In this document: one piece after another, positions 43,861-54,744 of the stretch
How the letters are laid out: every line of letters begins with the position of its first letter
Numbering within the stretch: position 1 is the stretch's first letter
Assembly (NCBI RefSeq): GCF_905171775.1
Contig: NC_053491.1
Location: forward strand, 397,761,838 to 397,825,837
Reading direction: 5' to 3'
Origin: Rana temporaria
Lineage: Eukaryota; Chordata; Amphibia; Anura; Ranidae
Length of the DNA stretch: 64,000 bases
Notes under the pieces: generated by a model
What the model was told of the DNA's origin: nothing
Database searches by the model: none
Seen by the model: only the letters and a program-made list of their open reading frames with translations
Translations under genes and position numbers: made by a program

Positions 43861-44520
43861 TGTTGGGACAAGGATTATAGAAAGCCAAAGGCAATTGTAG
43901 TTTATGAGCCAACAGCTGCAGTGCTAACTTCCACTGTACTAATCAAATTAAATTCATTTGACATAGTTTATAGGCAGTACCTAATATTGATAATACACAT
44001 CTCTGGCAATATTTGTGATTTATACTTAAACACACATTCTTGACTCTAGCCTTCTGAACAGACACTATTTTCTTGACTTTCACTAAAGACTTTTTATAGC
44101 ACCTCATTAGAAGCTTTTCAGGAACTCTCTATTCTGATCAAGCAGGACAGGTTGACATTGAGATTTGGAACATAGCCCTTTTCTTGAATGTTTTCATAGA
44201 AAGAGATGAGCGGCATGCATGCAAAATAGGGTTTCTGATTCTTGGCCGACTCTTTAACTTTAATGTTGAATCTACATGTTCTTTGACTTTGTGCTGCCAA
44301 TAATTTAAAGTGAAGCACAACAGAATGCATGTGTATTTTAAAACCTTATGTAAAGTGAATATGTTCTAGAGAAAAATGAATCAAAGTAACACAGAGGTTG
44401 CACATAAGGTAACATAAGGTACCATCTATTACCATCAGTTTCATTGCAGTATATTGTAAAGTTTAATTTATCTTGAAAAAAAATCATAATAGTATAGTAT
44501 TAGGATTTTCCTTAGAATTC
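43861..44520. other. Unassigned DNA
   Basis: No gene or bounded repeat was recognised. Confidence 0.35.
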
Positions 44521-44524
44521 TTAA

Positions 44525-45409
44525 CCACTTGCTGACCGTGTCCTGTACATATACATCGGCAGAATGGCACGGCTGCTTTGAATTTTGCACCGGCGGCGTG
44601 CGCTAGCCCCTGCCGAGAGCTCCGTGACCGTGCCCGCGGGACCTGTGGACTCGATGTCTGCCGGTGTTCCACGATCGTGTCACGGAGCTGCAGAATGGGG
44701 GATGTAAGGCATCTCCCTGTTCTGCCTTGTGACAGGACACTGATCTTCTGCTCCATGTCATTGGGAGCAGTGATCAGTGTCGTGTCACATGTAGCCCATG
44801 TAGCCCAGCCCCCTCACAGTTATAATCACTCCCTAAGACACACTTAACCTCTTCTTCACCCCCTAGTGGTTAACCCATTCCCTTCCAGTGTCATTTACAC
44901 AGCAATCAGTGCATTTTTATAGCACTGATCACTGTATAAATGGTCCCCAAATAGTGTCAAGTGTGTCTGCCATAATGTTGCAGTCACAATAAAAATTGCT
45001 GATTACTAGTAAAAAAAAATATTAACAAAATCACATAAAACTATCCCCTATTTTGTAAACGCTATAACTTTTGCGCAAACCAATCAATAAATGCTTATTG
45101 TGATTTTTGTAGAAGAATACGTATCGGTCTAAACTGAGGAAAAATTAGTTTTTTTATATATTTTTTGGGGATATTTATTATAGCAAAATAATATTGTTTT
45201 TTTTTCAAAATTGTCACTCTATTTTTGTTTTTTAGCGCAAAAAAAAAAAAAAGAGGTGATCAAATACCACCAAAGGAAAGCTATATTTGTGGGGAAAAAA
45301 AGAACATCAATTTCGCAGGACCGCGCAATTGTCAGTTAAAGCGACGCAGTGCTGAATCGCAAAAAGTGGCGTGGTCATTTGGCAGCCAAATCCTCCGGGG
45401 CTGAAGTGG
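44525..45409. mobile_element. CCACTT/TTAA-target MITE, uninterrupted copy
   Basis: The 885-bp element is flanked by TTAA (44521-44524 and 45410-45413) with ends CCACTTGCTGACCGTG and CCGGGGCTGAAGTGG. It is the cleanest copy of the family seen in the window and has no coding capacity. Confidence 0.8.
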
Positions 45410-45529
45410 TTAAAAAAAAAAACATTTCCCACTACCTACACACACATCTCAGTTAACAAAGCCACAGGGATAAAGATCCTCATCTGTGCTGCCTCCAGCA
45501 GTGATATGGGCAATGTAATTACATTACAT

Positions 45530-45900
45530 GTAATTAAATTGGTGATATTTCCTGTGTCTTTCATTCTTATTTATATGCTACAACCCTGTGATGATTGTAG
45601 TAATTATAGTTATTTGATGTAAATGTTCCACTTTCTATGATGCTCCTTCCTTATAGTAATCTCCTGCTATTCTTCATGCAAAACACAAAGTGGGGAGAGG
45701 AAAGAAATATTCCTTTTGACCACTAAAATACCAACATGTACCGCATCATATAGTTTGCCTGAACTTTCTGCATGCAATAAAGATATTTGTGAATGCAAAT
45801 ATTTAGTGAGTTCAGTTAACTGATGATGTGGTGATTGTTTCTATTCCATTCAGGTCTCAGGATGGGATAACTTATTATTACAACAATTTGAGCCAAAATA
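45530..45900. repeat. Duplicated segment, copy A
   Basis: Landmarks in order are TAATTAAATTGGTGATATTT, TCTTTCATTCTTATT, CTACAACCCTGTGATGATTG, ACCAACATGTACCGCATCAT, CTGCATGCAATAAAGATATT and TCAGGATGGGATAACTTATT. The same order appears with divergence at 51100-51470, so the two are paralogous copies. What the unit is remains unknown. Confidence 0.65.
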
Positions 45901-46005
45901 GTGAAAATAAATATAATTCTAATAGTGATAGACAGAATAACAACACAAATATCCAGAAAAACTCCAGAAAAGTTATAAACTAATTTGCATTTTAATGAGT
46001 GAAAT

Positions 46006-47109
46006 CAGGGGAGGGCTGGCAGGGTGGAAATCTCCCCCCCCCCCCCCGGGCTGGTGACACTATGCACAGCCACCGGCCGCCACTACCAAATGCTGTTTTT
46101 GCAGAGCAGGAATATGCCTGCTGGAGCTCTGTTAACACAGGTCACGGCCGCTGCTCACCTCCCAATGTGCAGACGTGCCTGTGTCAGCTCTGAGGTAGAT
46201 GGCTGCAGAGCTGAGCTATGTCTCATCTCACACATAGCTCAGCCTCAGCACACACCAGTGCTGACATCCCCTTCTCTCTCTGCACAGACACGAGGAGAGA
46301 TAGAGCTCATCTGCTCCTCCTTCTGAGTCTGCCGTGCCCACACTCCCCGGGCATGTGTGGGCACTGGACAGGAGGTTTGAACCCAAAAAAGCATCAGACA
46401 GCCTGCCTGTGCCTCATCCTCCATCCTGGTAAGCTCACCCTCTCTAGTCTCTCCTGCCTCCCAGTGTATAAATAGGGGTGCTCTGTGGACTTTGTTAAAG
46501 GGGAGGGGGCAGGCTTTAGTGAGCAGAGACCCTCTTTACACAATAGTCCACAGCATGCACCCTTAAATCAAGTTTCCCAGAACACCCCTTATCAGATCTT
46601 ATGTATATGGGGACTGTGCGGACTCTGATGTAAGGGGAGGCTCTGTGCGGACTCTGATGTAAGGAGAGGCTCTGTGCGGACTCTAAAGTAAGGGGGGCCT
46701 CTGTGCGGACTCTGATGTAAGGGGGCCTCTGTGCGGACTCTGATGTAAGGGGTGCCTCTGTGCGGACTCTGATGTAAGGGGGGCCTCTGTGCGGACTCTG
46801 ATGTAAGGGGGGCCTCTGTGCAGACTCTGATGTAAGGGGGGCCTCTGTGCGGACTCTGATGTAAGGGGAGGCTCTGTGCGAACTCTGATGTAAGGGGAGG
46901 CTCTGTGCGGACTCTGATGTAAGGGGAGGCTCTGTGCGGACTCTGATGTAAGGGGAGGCTCTGTGCGGACTCTTGTGATCATGAAAAATCTTAGACCGTT
47001 TTCCTCGATCAATCACTTTTCCACGCTCTATGGGCCACCACTTGACTGGACTTGCCCCTCAGGCCTAAGGCTGCCAGCCCTCAGGCCTAAGGCTGCCAGC
47101 CCTCCCCTG
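46006..47109. mobile_element. hAT-like non-autonomous element with minisatellite
   Basis: The start CAGGGGAGGGCTGGCAGGG and the end GGCTGCCAGCCCTCCCCTG are inverted repeats. The 8-bp repeat AGTGAAAT flanks them exactly (45998-46005, 47110-47117), which dates the insertion after the Tc1 copy. The right terminus is preceded by a duplicated GCCAGCCCTCAGGCCTAAGG. No transposase is present. Confidence 0.88.
46620..46975. repeat. 28-30-bp minisatellite in the hAT element
   Basis: The unit CTCTGTGCGGACTCTGATGT followed by AAGGGGAGG or AAGGGGGGC is repeated about 12 times, with single-base variants. Open frames across it are periodic and not genes. Confidence 0.9.
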
Positions 47110-47137
47110 AGTGAAATAAATAATTGTTCCCCTATCA

Positions 47138-47539
47138 GGCTGGGTTCACATTCATACGACTTCCAACCTACTTTGCTCTGTGACATTGGTACTACATCAG
47201 TCCTACATCAGTCCTACATCCATCTGACTTTCATGAACAGGATACTACTTTGATCCGACTTTGTGATAGTCTGACTTGTTCTTTGACCAATCAAAACAAT
47301 CCCAGTTTTTTACTGCTGCTGTAATCATAATGTCTGATGTCACAAGTCGCATGGTTAGGGCAAGGATCCTACTTTGATCCGACTTCAATGATATTCAATG
47401 AGCTGAAGTAGGATCAAAGTCGGACCGACTTGTGTCTGACCAGTTAAGACGGCTCCCATAGGAAAACATTGATTTCCACACGTCATGCGACATTAGCTCC
47501 TAATGTCGGAGCGTTTGTCGGACAAGTGTGAACCCAGAC
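47138..47539. mobile_element. PIF/Harbinger-like MITE
   Basis: The ends GGCTGGGTTCACATTC and GTGTGAACCCAGAC are inverted repeats. TCA is duplicated at 47135-47137 and 47540-47542, and joining the flanks restores the usual Tc1 5' sequence. The interior has inverted CTACTTTGATCCGACTT blocks. It is non-coding. Confidence 0.75.
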
Positions 47540-47630
47540 TCAATCAGCAAGATTTATTTATCCCAGGTGTCTTCTATACAGGTAACAAGCTGAGATTAGG
47601 AGGGTGCTCTTAACCTCAGTTTGTTACCTG

Positions 47631-47992
47631 AAAAAACACAGTCACCTCCAGTGCTAAGGGGTCCCCTGAAGTGAAGGGCAACAGGGACAAAGGTATCCCA
47701 AGACTGGGTGGATGCTGCCTTCCTCAGATGGGGTAACTCGATGGAAACTACAAAAAAGACAAAATGGAAGACGTGCACACCTAGTGCATTTCCAATGACA
47801 ATTTAATAAATAGAAATTCATAAAAAGTAGGTACTCACAAAGCACGAATCTCAATTGAGCCACAAAAACACATGCAGTGTATAGACATGTGAAAAACCAT
47901 AACACAGGGTATAGCTAAGCTTTCTATTTATTAAATTGTCATTGGTAATGCTCTAGGCGTGAGCACCTTCCATTTTGTCCGTTTTGTCATTT
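47631..47992. mobile_element. Foldback insertion in the Tc1 5' region
   Basis: It lies between two copies of TTGTTACCTG (47621-47630 and 48000-48009). GACAAAATGGAAGACGTGCA ... ATTTAATAAATAGAAA (47758-47816) is inverted at about 47921-47980. It may be an independent foldback element or a rearranged remnant. Confidence 0.55.
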
Positions 47993-48046
47993 TTTAGCTT
48001 GTTACCTGTATAAAAGAAACCTGTTCACAGAAGCAATCTTTCCACC

Positions 48047-49032
48047 ATGGTCAAGACCAAAAAGCTGTCCAAGGATGTCAGGGACAAGATTGTAGACCTA
48101 CACAAGGCTAGACTGGGCTACAAGACCATGGCCAAGCAGCTTGGTGAGAGGGTGACAACAGTTGGTGTGATTATTCAAAAATGGAAGAAACATAAGATAA
48201 CTGTCAATCTCCCTCGGTCTGGGGCTCCATGCAAGATCTCACCTTGTTGAGTTTCAATGATCATGAGAGCGGTGAGGAATCAGCCCAGAACTACACAAGA
48301 GAATCTTGTCAATGATCGCAAGGCAGCTGGGACCATAGTCACCAAGAAAACAATTGGTAACACACTATGCTGTAAAGGACTGAAATCCTGCAACACCCGC
48401 AAGGTCCCTCTGCTCAAGAAAGCACATATCCTGGCCCATCTGAATCAGAGGAGAATTGTGTGAAAGTATTGTGGTCAGATGAGACCAAAGTCGAGCTTAA
48501 CTCAACTCGCCGTGTTTGGAGGAGGAGGAATGCTGCCTAGGACCCCAAGAACACCATCCCCACTGTCGAACATGGAGGTGGAAACATTATGCTTTGGGGG
48601 TGTTTTTCTGCTAAGAGGACAGGTCAACTTCACTGCATAAAAGAGATGATAGATGGGACCATGTACCCTCGAATCTTGGGTGAGAACCTCCTTTCCTTAG
48701 CCAGGGCATTGAAAATGGGCCGTGGATGGGTATTCCAGCATGACAATGACCCAAAACACACTGTTAAGGCAACAAAGGAGTGGCTTAAGAAGAAGCACAT
48801 TAAGGTCCTGGAGTGGCCTAGCCAGTCTCCAGACCCTAATCTCATAGAAAATATGTTGAGGGAACTGAAGTTTCAAGTTACCAAACTTCAGCCTCTAAAC
48901 CTTAATGACTTGGAAAGGATCTGCAAAGAGGGGTGGGGCAAAATCCCTCCTGAGATGTGGGCAAACCTAGTGGCCAACTACAAGAAACATCTGACCTCTG
49001 TGATTGCCAACAAAGGATTTGCCACCAAGTAG
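48047..49032 (+). pseudogene. Tc1-like transposase, broken by two stops and a deletion
   Basis: From the ATG at 48047 the first 67 codons encode the helix-turn-helix DNA-binding start ([20 protein letters not shown]). An in-frame TGA (48248-48250) sits where Tc1 relatives usually have a CGA-type codon, and the frame then continues. A deletion near 48442 shifts the frame, and a TAG at 48538-48540 breaks the catalytic part. The catalytic landmarks survive: Asp in WSDETK (48478-48480), Asp in FQHDNDPKH and Glu in DPNLIENM. The last 147 codons are intact to the stop at 49030. A Tc1 transposase is usually about 340 residues, so nearly the whole gene is here but inactive. Confidence 0.9.
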
Positions 49033-49191
49033 TAAGCCATGTTTTGGAAAGGGGTCAAATACTTATTTCATTCAATAAAATACCAATCAATTTATAACTT
49101 TTTTGAAATGCGTTTTTCTGGATATTTTTGTTATTATTTGTTATTCTGTCTCTCACAGAATTGAAACCATTAAAACCATAACAATTATAAA

Positions 49192-49581
49192 AAATGGGTG
49201 TATGCAGCGCCAATAACATAAAATTAAAAGTAAGAGTCCATAGTGTTTAAGTAAAGTTCTTGTTCAGGAAAAGAAACTGGAACCACCCACGGTGTAAACA
49301 GAGACACAATCAGGTGAGCATGAAATTATCCTATACATAGAATACAAAAAAGGCAACTCCTTATGGTGTAGTATTTAATACCAGGGTGATTTTATTTTTA
49401 GAAAACAGCCAGGGTACTCACATTTTGTCAGATAAAAACAGGCATGTCAAAAGGCTGCAGTCTGTCATAAATAGCCCTTGTTTCCAACCACAAATATGGC
49501 CGCAGGCCACATGTTACAGCATCATGACTTTAGAGCTCCACCCTATGTGGCGTTTCATCCAATGGAACGTAGTCAAGGGCC
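49192..49581. mobile_element. Insertion in the Tc1 3' terminal repeat
   Basis: The Tc1 terminal sequence stops after ACAATTATA (49182-49190) and resumes at TAGACTGATCATTTCTCTGT (49583). The inserted piece begins AAAAATGGGTGTATGCAGCG and ends GTAGTCAAGGGCC. No clear terminal repeat or target duplication was found, so its class is unknown. Confidence 0.5.
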
Positions 49582-49898
49582 ATAGACTGATCATTTCTCT
49601 GTCGGTGGGCAAACATACAAAATCAGCAAGGGATCAAATGCCTTTTTCCCCTCACTGTATGCTACACTTCAGTTTCCCTTGCTGCAAGGCAGAGAAAGAA
49701 GATTTACATTCTCTCCAATGCACCCATCATAGCATATCTGTAGCATATTGTCCATAGAAGTTGTTGCCTACCTCAAGCTAATAGACTCTTGCTAGCCGTT
49801 GATGTTGCAGATTTTTTACTGCATGGTCTACACATTTAAATAAATAACATCAAGTTCTTTACAGACATCAAAGTTGTTCTGGGCTACATATACAGTCA

Positions 49899-50169
49899 GG
49901 CCTCGTACACACGGCCGAGGAACTCGACGTGCCAAACACGTCGAGTTCCTCGGCCAGTTCAGCCCTGAAGCCGCCGAGGACCTCGGCGGGAGGAGAGCTC
50001 CCATAGAACAACGAGGAAATAGAGAACATGTTCTCTATTTCCTCGCCGAGGTCCTCGTCGGCTTCCTCGGCCGAAAGTGTACACACGGCCAGTTTCCTCG
50101 GCAGAATTCAGCCAGAAACTCGGTCGGAAGCTGAATTCTGCCGAGGAAACTGGTCGTGTGTACGGGGCC
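49899..50169. mobile_element. GTACACACG-family foldback MITE, CCGAGGAACTCGAC type
   Basis: The ends GGCCTCGTACACACGGCCG and CTGGTCGTGTGTACGGGGCC are inverted. TCA is duplicated at 49896-49898 and 50170-50172. The interior is built of facing CCGAGGAA and TTCCTCGG blocks and folds along its whole length. Confidence 0.75.
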
Positions 50170-50280
50170 TCAGACAAAGCACCTTTACCTCTATGTCAGC
50201 AATTGAGTAGAATGGACTAGGAAAGCTTGCCCAAAGGCATCTTCAGTTTTTTTTATTAATTTTTACTGATTGACAGGTGC

Positions 50281-50673
50281 CGAATTCTTGCTTAAATATG
50301 CAGAAGAAAGTATTGCTGACATCATCAGCCTCCTAGATTCTGATAATGATCCAGAGATTCGTCCTGAAATCAACCAAAATCTAAAAGTTGGCGACTTTGT
50401 CCTGTTGAAAGTTCAACAAGTTGAAAAAATTTACTAAATCATTGGACTCATTATTGAAAACATTCATAGTCATGATGAGAAGGTGAAATTTGCAAGCCAA
50501 AGTACTGCGAAAACTTTCATCAGACTCATCACTAAACTTGTATTGCTCTTGCCCTTTGGGAATTGAATGTTGCTTTATCTGTATTTGAAGGAAAGATTGT
50601 TCCCCAAAAGTTTGATACCCCAAGAAAAGAATGTGCCAAGAACATTCAACATTTAGTTGACCCTTTAAGCTGA
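50281..50673 (+). pseudogene. Unidentified coding relic
   Basis: Two stretches read as plausible protein. One is about 50293-50438 (KYAEESIADIISLLDSDNDP, then PEINQNLKVGDFVLLKVQQV). The other is about 50545-50670 (ALALWELNVALSVFEGKIVP, then QKFDTPRKECAKNIQHLVDP), ending in TGA (50671-50673). A stop and a frame change separate them. The VGDFVLLKV wording resembles a small beta-barrel module, but I cannot name the family. It may be the C-terminus of a transposon protein or a retrocopied gene. Confidence 0.35.
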
Positions 50674-50732
50674 ACTATATACCACTCCCTTACTTTCAAA
50701 GGCATCGTAAAGTCATTGATTATATTTGCTTG

Positions 50733-50955
50733 GTTTTTTTTTTCCAATTTTTTTTATTTGTAAACAGAGAAGCCGGCCCGGCCGGACCATTACACATAAA
50801 GTCATCACAACAAAATCAACAGCATCAACAAAGGGGAGGATATGGACAGTGAATACATGGTGTCACAGGTGGCTCCTGACATTACCGAGTTCCCGATGGA
50901 CTCGTGTCCGCTGAGGGGGACCACGAGGGCCCGAGTGTGTGAGCTACCACAAGTC
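50733..50955 (-). mobile_element. Poly(A)-tailed retrocopy or SINE-like insertion
   Basis: Read on the minus strand, the insert ends in CAAATAAAAAAAATTGG and an A-run, i.e. a polyadenylation signal followed by a poly(A) tail. The 8-bp repeat TTTGCTTG flanks it (50725-50732 and 50956-50963). These are marks of LINE-mediated retroposition. The body (about 190 bp, with GGCCGGGCCGG) is not recognised. It may be the 3' end of an mRNA or a SINE. Confidence 0.6.
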
Positions 50956-51069
50956 TTTGCTTGTTTTTTACTTTGTTTTTATGATTTCCATTGCACTGTA
51001 GTTTATTTGTTTTCACATAACTGATGTTATGTTATTATTAAATTATATTATCTGGCAATACTAGATGAG

Positions 51070-51470
51070 GAGTGTGGTGCTTTCAGCAGTTATATGAGGA
51101 ACATAATTTAATTGGTGTTGATTTTCTGTATCTTTCATTGAGTTATTGTTAGACTGCAACCCTATGATTGTTATTTTCTGTAAATCCGCCCCTTTTTATG
51201 ATACAATGTCCTCCCTCTTTCCTCATTGTAAGTTTCTTCTGTCCCTTCCTTCCAAGGCAAGGAAGGAAATAATCGTTTTGAACACTTTAAACGCCAACAT
51301 CTACTGCATTTTATAGCTTGCCTGAACCATCTGCATGCAATAAAGATATTTATGGATGCAAGTATTAGAGTTCAGCTCTCTGATGCAGATTGCCTGTAGT
51401 GATCGTCTATTCAGTTTAGGCATAGAGTTCTCAGGCAGGGATAACTCACTATTACAATCATTTGTGTCCG
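51070..51470. repeat. Duplicated segment, copy B
   Basis: It is homologous to 45530-45900: TTTAATTGGTGTTGATTTTC, CTGCAACCCTATGATTG, CGCCAACATCTACTGCATTT, CTGCATGCAATAAAGATATT and CAGGGATAACTCACTATTAC appear in the same order with many substitutions. Confidence 0.65.
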
Positions 51471-51588
51471 AATATAATAAAAGTGAGAGTTATTTTCAGC
51501 TCAGTCCAATGATATTTGAAAACTGGAAGTGAAATGCCTTATTCAGCAGTCATAAAGGCCAATATTTTTTCCATCTTGTAATGTATAA

Positions 51589-51958
51589 AGCCTCGTTAAC
51601 ACGTACAGGATTCCCGGTGGTAAAAAGTCCGGGAAACCCGAGGGGAAAACCGAGAACCTGCTCGGTGACTTTTTCCCCCCTACACACGACCGAGTTGCTC
51701 GACAGGAAAACTGCCATGAGAGCTTTGGTCTGGAATCCTGGCAATGTGTATGCTCCATCGCAGTGTTTCCCATAGGAAAACTGCCAGGTTAAAAAACGCT
51801 GGGATTCCCAGCGGGAAAAAAGAGAGCTGGTTCTCTTTTTTCCCGGCAGTTTTCCTGTCAGGAAAACTGCGATGGAGCATACACACGGCCGGTTTTCCCA
51901 GAGAAAAGCTCTCATGGCAATTTTTCCCAACGGGAAAACCGGTCGTGTGTATGAGGCT
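51589..51958. mobile_element. GTACACACG-family foldback MITE, GGGAAAAC type
   Basis: The ends AGCCTCGTTAACACG and CGTGTGTATGAGGCT are inverted. TAA is duplicated at 51586-51588 and 51959-51961. Facing GGAAAACTGC / GCAGTTTTCC blocks fill the interior, as at 24739-25064. Confidence 0.72.
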
Positions 51959-52233
51959 TAAGTAGAAGGATGTTGGGGCAATTAATTAGCCCTAGGGTCT
52001 GTGTCAATGGGCTTTTGTTCATGCCAGAACTGCTTCTCTATACAATCTATTAAAGAGCAAAAACTACTTCAAGCAGGTCAAATGCATATATCAATGAATT
52101 CTAAATAATCTAAGAACTGTACTCAAACTGATGTCATCAGCACAGCCCAAAGCCAGTCAACACAGATCTTTACACTCCTAATTTTTTCAAATGTATCATA
52201 AGTACAGATCAATTTTATCCTAAATACATCTGA

Positions 52234-52502
52234 GGCCTCGTACACACGACCGAGTTTCTTGGCAAAAACCAGCAAGAAACTTGCTGTTTTTTTTTTTTTT
52301 GCTGAGGAAACCGGTTGTGTGTACACTTTTCGACGAGGAAACTGTCGAGGATCCCGTCGAGCCAAAAAGAGAGCATGTCTTCTTTTTCCTCGGGAATGGA
52401 GAAATTTGGCTCGCCGAGATCCTCGACAGCCTAACAAGGAACTCGACGAGCAATACGATGTGTTTTTCGCCCGTCGAGTTTCTCGGTCGTGTGTACGAGG
52501 CT
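52234..52502. mobile_element. GTACACACG-family foldback MITE, GAAACTCGTCGA type
   Basis: The ends GGCCTCGTACACACGACCG and CGGTCGTGTGTACGAGGCT are inverted. The flanks are TGA and TCA, so a clean duplication is not shown. The interior closely resembles 1349-1603, including GAGCCAAAAAGAGAGCA and CTAACAAGGAACTCGACGAG. Confidence 0.72.
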
Positions 52503-52505
52503 TCA

Positions 52506-53285
52506 GGTACCTTTGTTTGCAGGTATTTGGAAAGATGCATTAGCCTCCTCAGGGGTTTGAGATCGATGTACAGTAGCCCTCACAGTGGCTATTGAAGGCT
52601 CTGTGCTTCTATTGAATTCCTATTTCTGATCACAGACTTCACATCTGTCTTTCCTGTTTCCCCAGGAGTACATGACACTTCAATAAAGTACCATACATGA
52701 GTGCTAGACTAGGCAATCTAAGAATCTTTTTTTATCAAAACATCTTCTGAGGCTCTCCATGAATCTTAAGTTTTATCCAGTGTGCTTTATATGGTTGTAA
52801 ACCTGTCACTACAGATACATTATATATCTTAGCAAAATGCTGTATAGAAATTTACGCCTTTCCATTTTTTTTTTTTTTTTTTACATGCTTGATATCTCAG
52901 CACCAAAATGCATATTTTTCCTGTCTGTATTTCTGATTTATTGTAGCTTCAGGATTTTTATGATTCATTACGGAAAGATATACCAGTAAAATGAAGAAGC
53001 TGTATGCTATGGTAGGCAAAACGTTTAAAAAAAAGTAAACCGCATACTTTATCTCTTTACTGGGCTTCTGTGCTTCTTTATGTAATGAAAGTAGACCATG
53101 GCTGGTGGGAGGGACAGGCAAGGTTCTGTACATAGCTTCCTGGAAACAACACCCTCACTCCTTTTAAAATCCCTTAATGCAAATAGTAGGTTGGCACTTG
53201 GAAGGAGTTATGCAAATATCAAAATGCCTTAATAGGTGGATGTCTGCTACCCTTATCTGACAATCCCTCCAGTTGCTGCTACTCA
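52506..53285. other. Unassigned DNA
   Basis: No gene or bounded repeat was recognised before the LINE remnant. Confidence 0.35.
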
Positions 53286-53289
53286 CCTA

Positions 53290-53580
53290 ATGAATTAAAT
53301 TCAAAATACTAACAATAACTTACAAAGCCATCCACAACTTGGCCCCCAGCCACATCACTAACTTCTTCTGAGCCTCTCCGATTCTTCAGAATTCCCTACC
53401 CCAATCTGTCCAACTATTTCCAACTCTATCCACTTTTAGGCAATCCCTGAAAACTTCTCTTCAGAGAAGCCTACCCTGCCACCACCAAACAACTGTACAA
53501 TTATTTTCTTTATCAGCTCACCCCCCACAGTTATTACCTTTTGTATCACTTAACCCTCCCTTTTAGATTGTAAGCTCTAA
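53290..53580 (+). pseudogene. Non-LTR retrotransposon ORF2, C-terminal remnant
   Basis: The plus strand reads KILTITYKAIHNLAPSHITN and then a stop (TGA, 53369-53371). It continues in frame with SPILQNSLPQSVQLFPTLST and FRQSLKTSLQRSL. The order YKALH-LAPSY...NSLP...F+..LKT is the familiar tail of LINE reverse-transcriptase proteins of the CR1/L2 type. Only the last 100 or so codons are present. Confidence 0.65.
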
Positions 53581-53582
53581 CG

Positions 53583-53754
53583 CAGTGTTTCTCAACTCCA
53601 GTCCTCAAGGTGCTCCAACAGGCTTTCCATTATTCTGCACAGGTGATTTGATCAGTTTCACTGTCTTAGTAATTACCACAGCTGTTTCACTTGAGGGAAC
53701 TCCAGAAAACATGACCTGTTGGGGCGCCTTGAGGACTGGAGTTGAGAAACACTG
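53583..53754. mobile_element. Short hAT MITE
   Basis: The 172-bp element has ends CAGTGTTTCTCAACTCCAGT and ACTGGAGTTGAGAAACACTG, perfect inverted repeats of at least 20 bp. It is flanked by CTCTAACG (53575-53582) and TTCTAACG (53755-53762), an 8-bp duplication with one mismatch. Confidence 0.88.
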
Positions 53755-54377
53755 TTCTAACGAGCAGGGCCCTCTGATTCCTCCTGTATTGAATTGTGTT
53801 GTAACCATGGGCGTAGGAACCGGGGGGGACGGGGGGACGAATCCCCCCCAGGAAATAATGCGGGGGGGACAGGTATGATAAAATCCCCCCCAGGTTAGGA
53901 GCACTTGGAGCCAGGGCCGGGTCACTGCTCAGCAGCACAGCACCCCGGCGCTGCGGCCGTGTGGGTGCCGTTGCGCCGAAGTATCAGACACTCGCACTGG
54001 TCCCCTCCCTCTTCCTACTCCCCTTGTTGTCTCAGGTGGTACTGGTAGCGCGGCGCCGTTGCGTAAAGCGTGCATGCGTAATGCATGCAGCTTCAAACTC
54101 TAACGGCGCCAGTCGCCAGGAGCAGAGGGGAATGACTGACCGTGTTAAGCTGATGTTGCAAAGCACAGAAGCCGGGATGGGACTGACACACTGCCGTACT
54201 GAAGAAAAGTTAAGGTAAGGTCGCCTGTCTCCTCCCCCTTATCTAGCAGGCTGTCAGTTTTCACACCCCTCAGGGTCTTCACACCTGTAATTCCCTCCTC
54301 CCCCCTGGCCTGTACTCCACTGAGGAAGGGGGGAGGGGGGCACCATAACAGATGTGAGCCTGGCACTGTGAAAAACG

Positions 54378-54713
54378 TAAAAAAATAAAAAATTGGATAT
54401 GTTATATAGCAGAACGTACAATTTTTTTTTTTTTTAAATTGGTCTTTTGTTAGAAAAAAATAAAACGAAAAAAATAATAAAATGCAGAGGTGATCAAATA
54501 CCACCGCGCAGTTGTCAGCTTAAGTTACGCAGTGCACAAAATGGCCTGTCATGAAGGGGGGGGTAATTTAGATTTACCCCCCCCTTAATGACAGGCCATT
54601 TTTTGCGATGTGCACTCCCGTAAGCTGACAACTGCGCGGTCATGCAACACTGTACACAAATAAAATTAGTATTTTTTTTTCTCGTGGTATTTGATCACCT
54701 CTGCGTTATTTTA

Positions 54714-54744
<31 letters not shown>

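Larger units (their letters stand above)
45905..49657 (+). mobile_element. Tc1/mariner transposon with at least four nested insertions
   Basis: The 5' flank (AGACAGAATAACAACACAAA ... TTGCATTTTAATGAGTGAAA) and the 3' flank (TTTGAAATGCGTTTTTCTGG ... TATTCTGTCTCTCACAGAAT, then GATCAAATGCCTTTTTCCCC and TCACTG next to TA) are inverted terminal sequence. The outermost left repeat is missing. Insertions lie at 46006-47109, 47138-47539, 47631-47992 and 49192-49581. The transposase region is at 48047-49032. Confidence 0.8.

Noticed and set aside
46516..47016. 166-codon repetitive frame with YIRVRTE units
   Set aside because: It is the hAT-internal minisatellite; its period keeps the frame open without selection.
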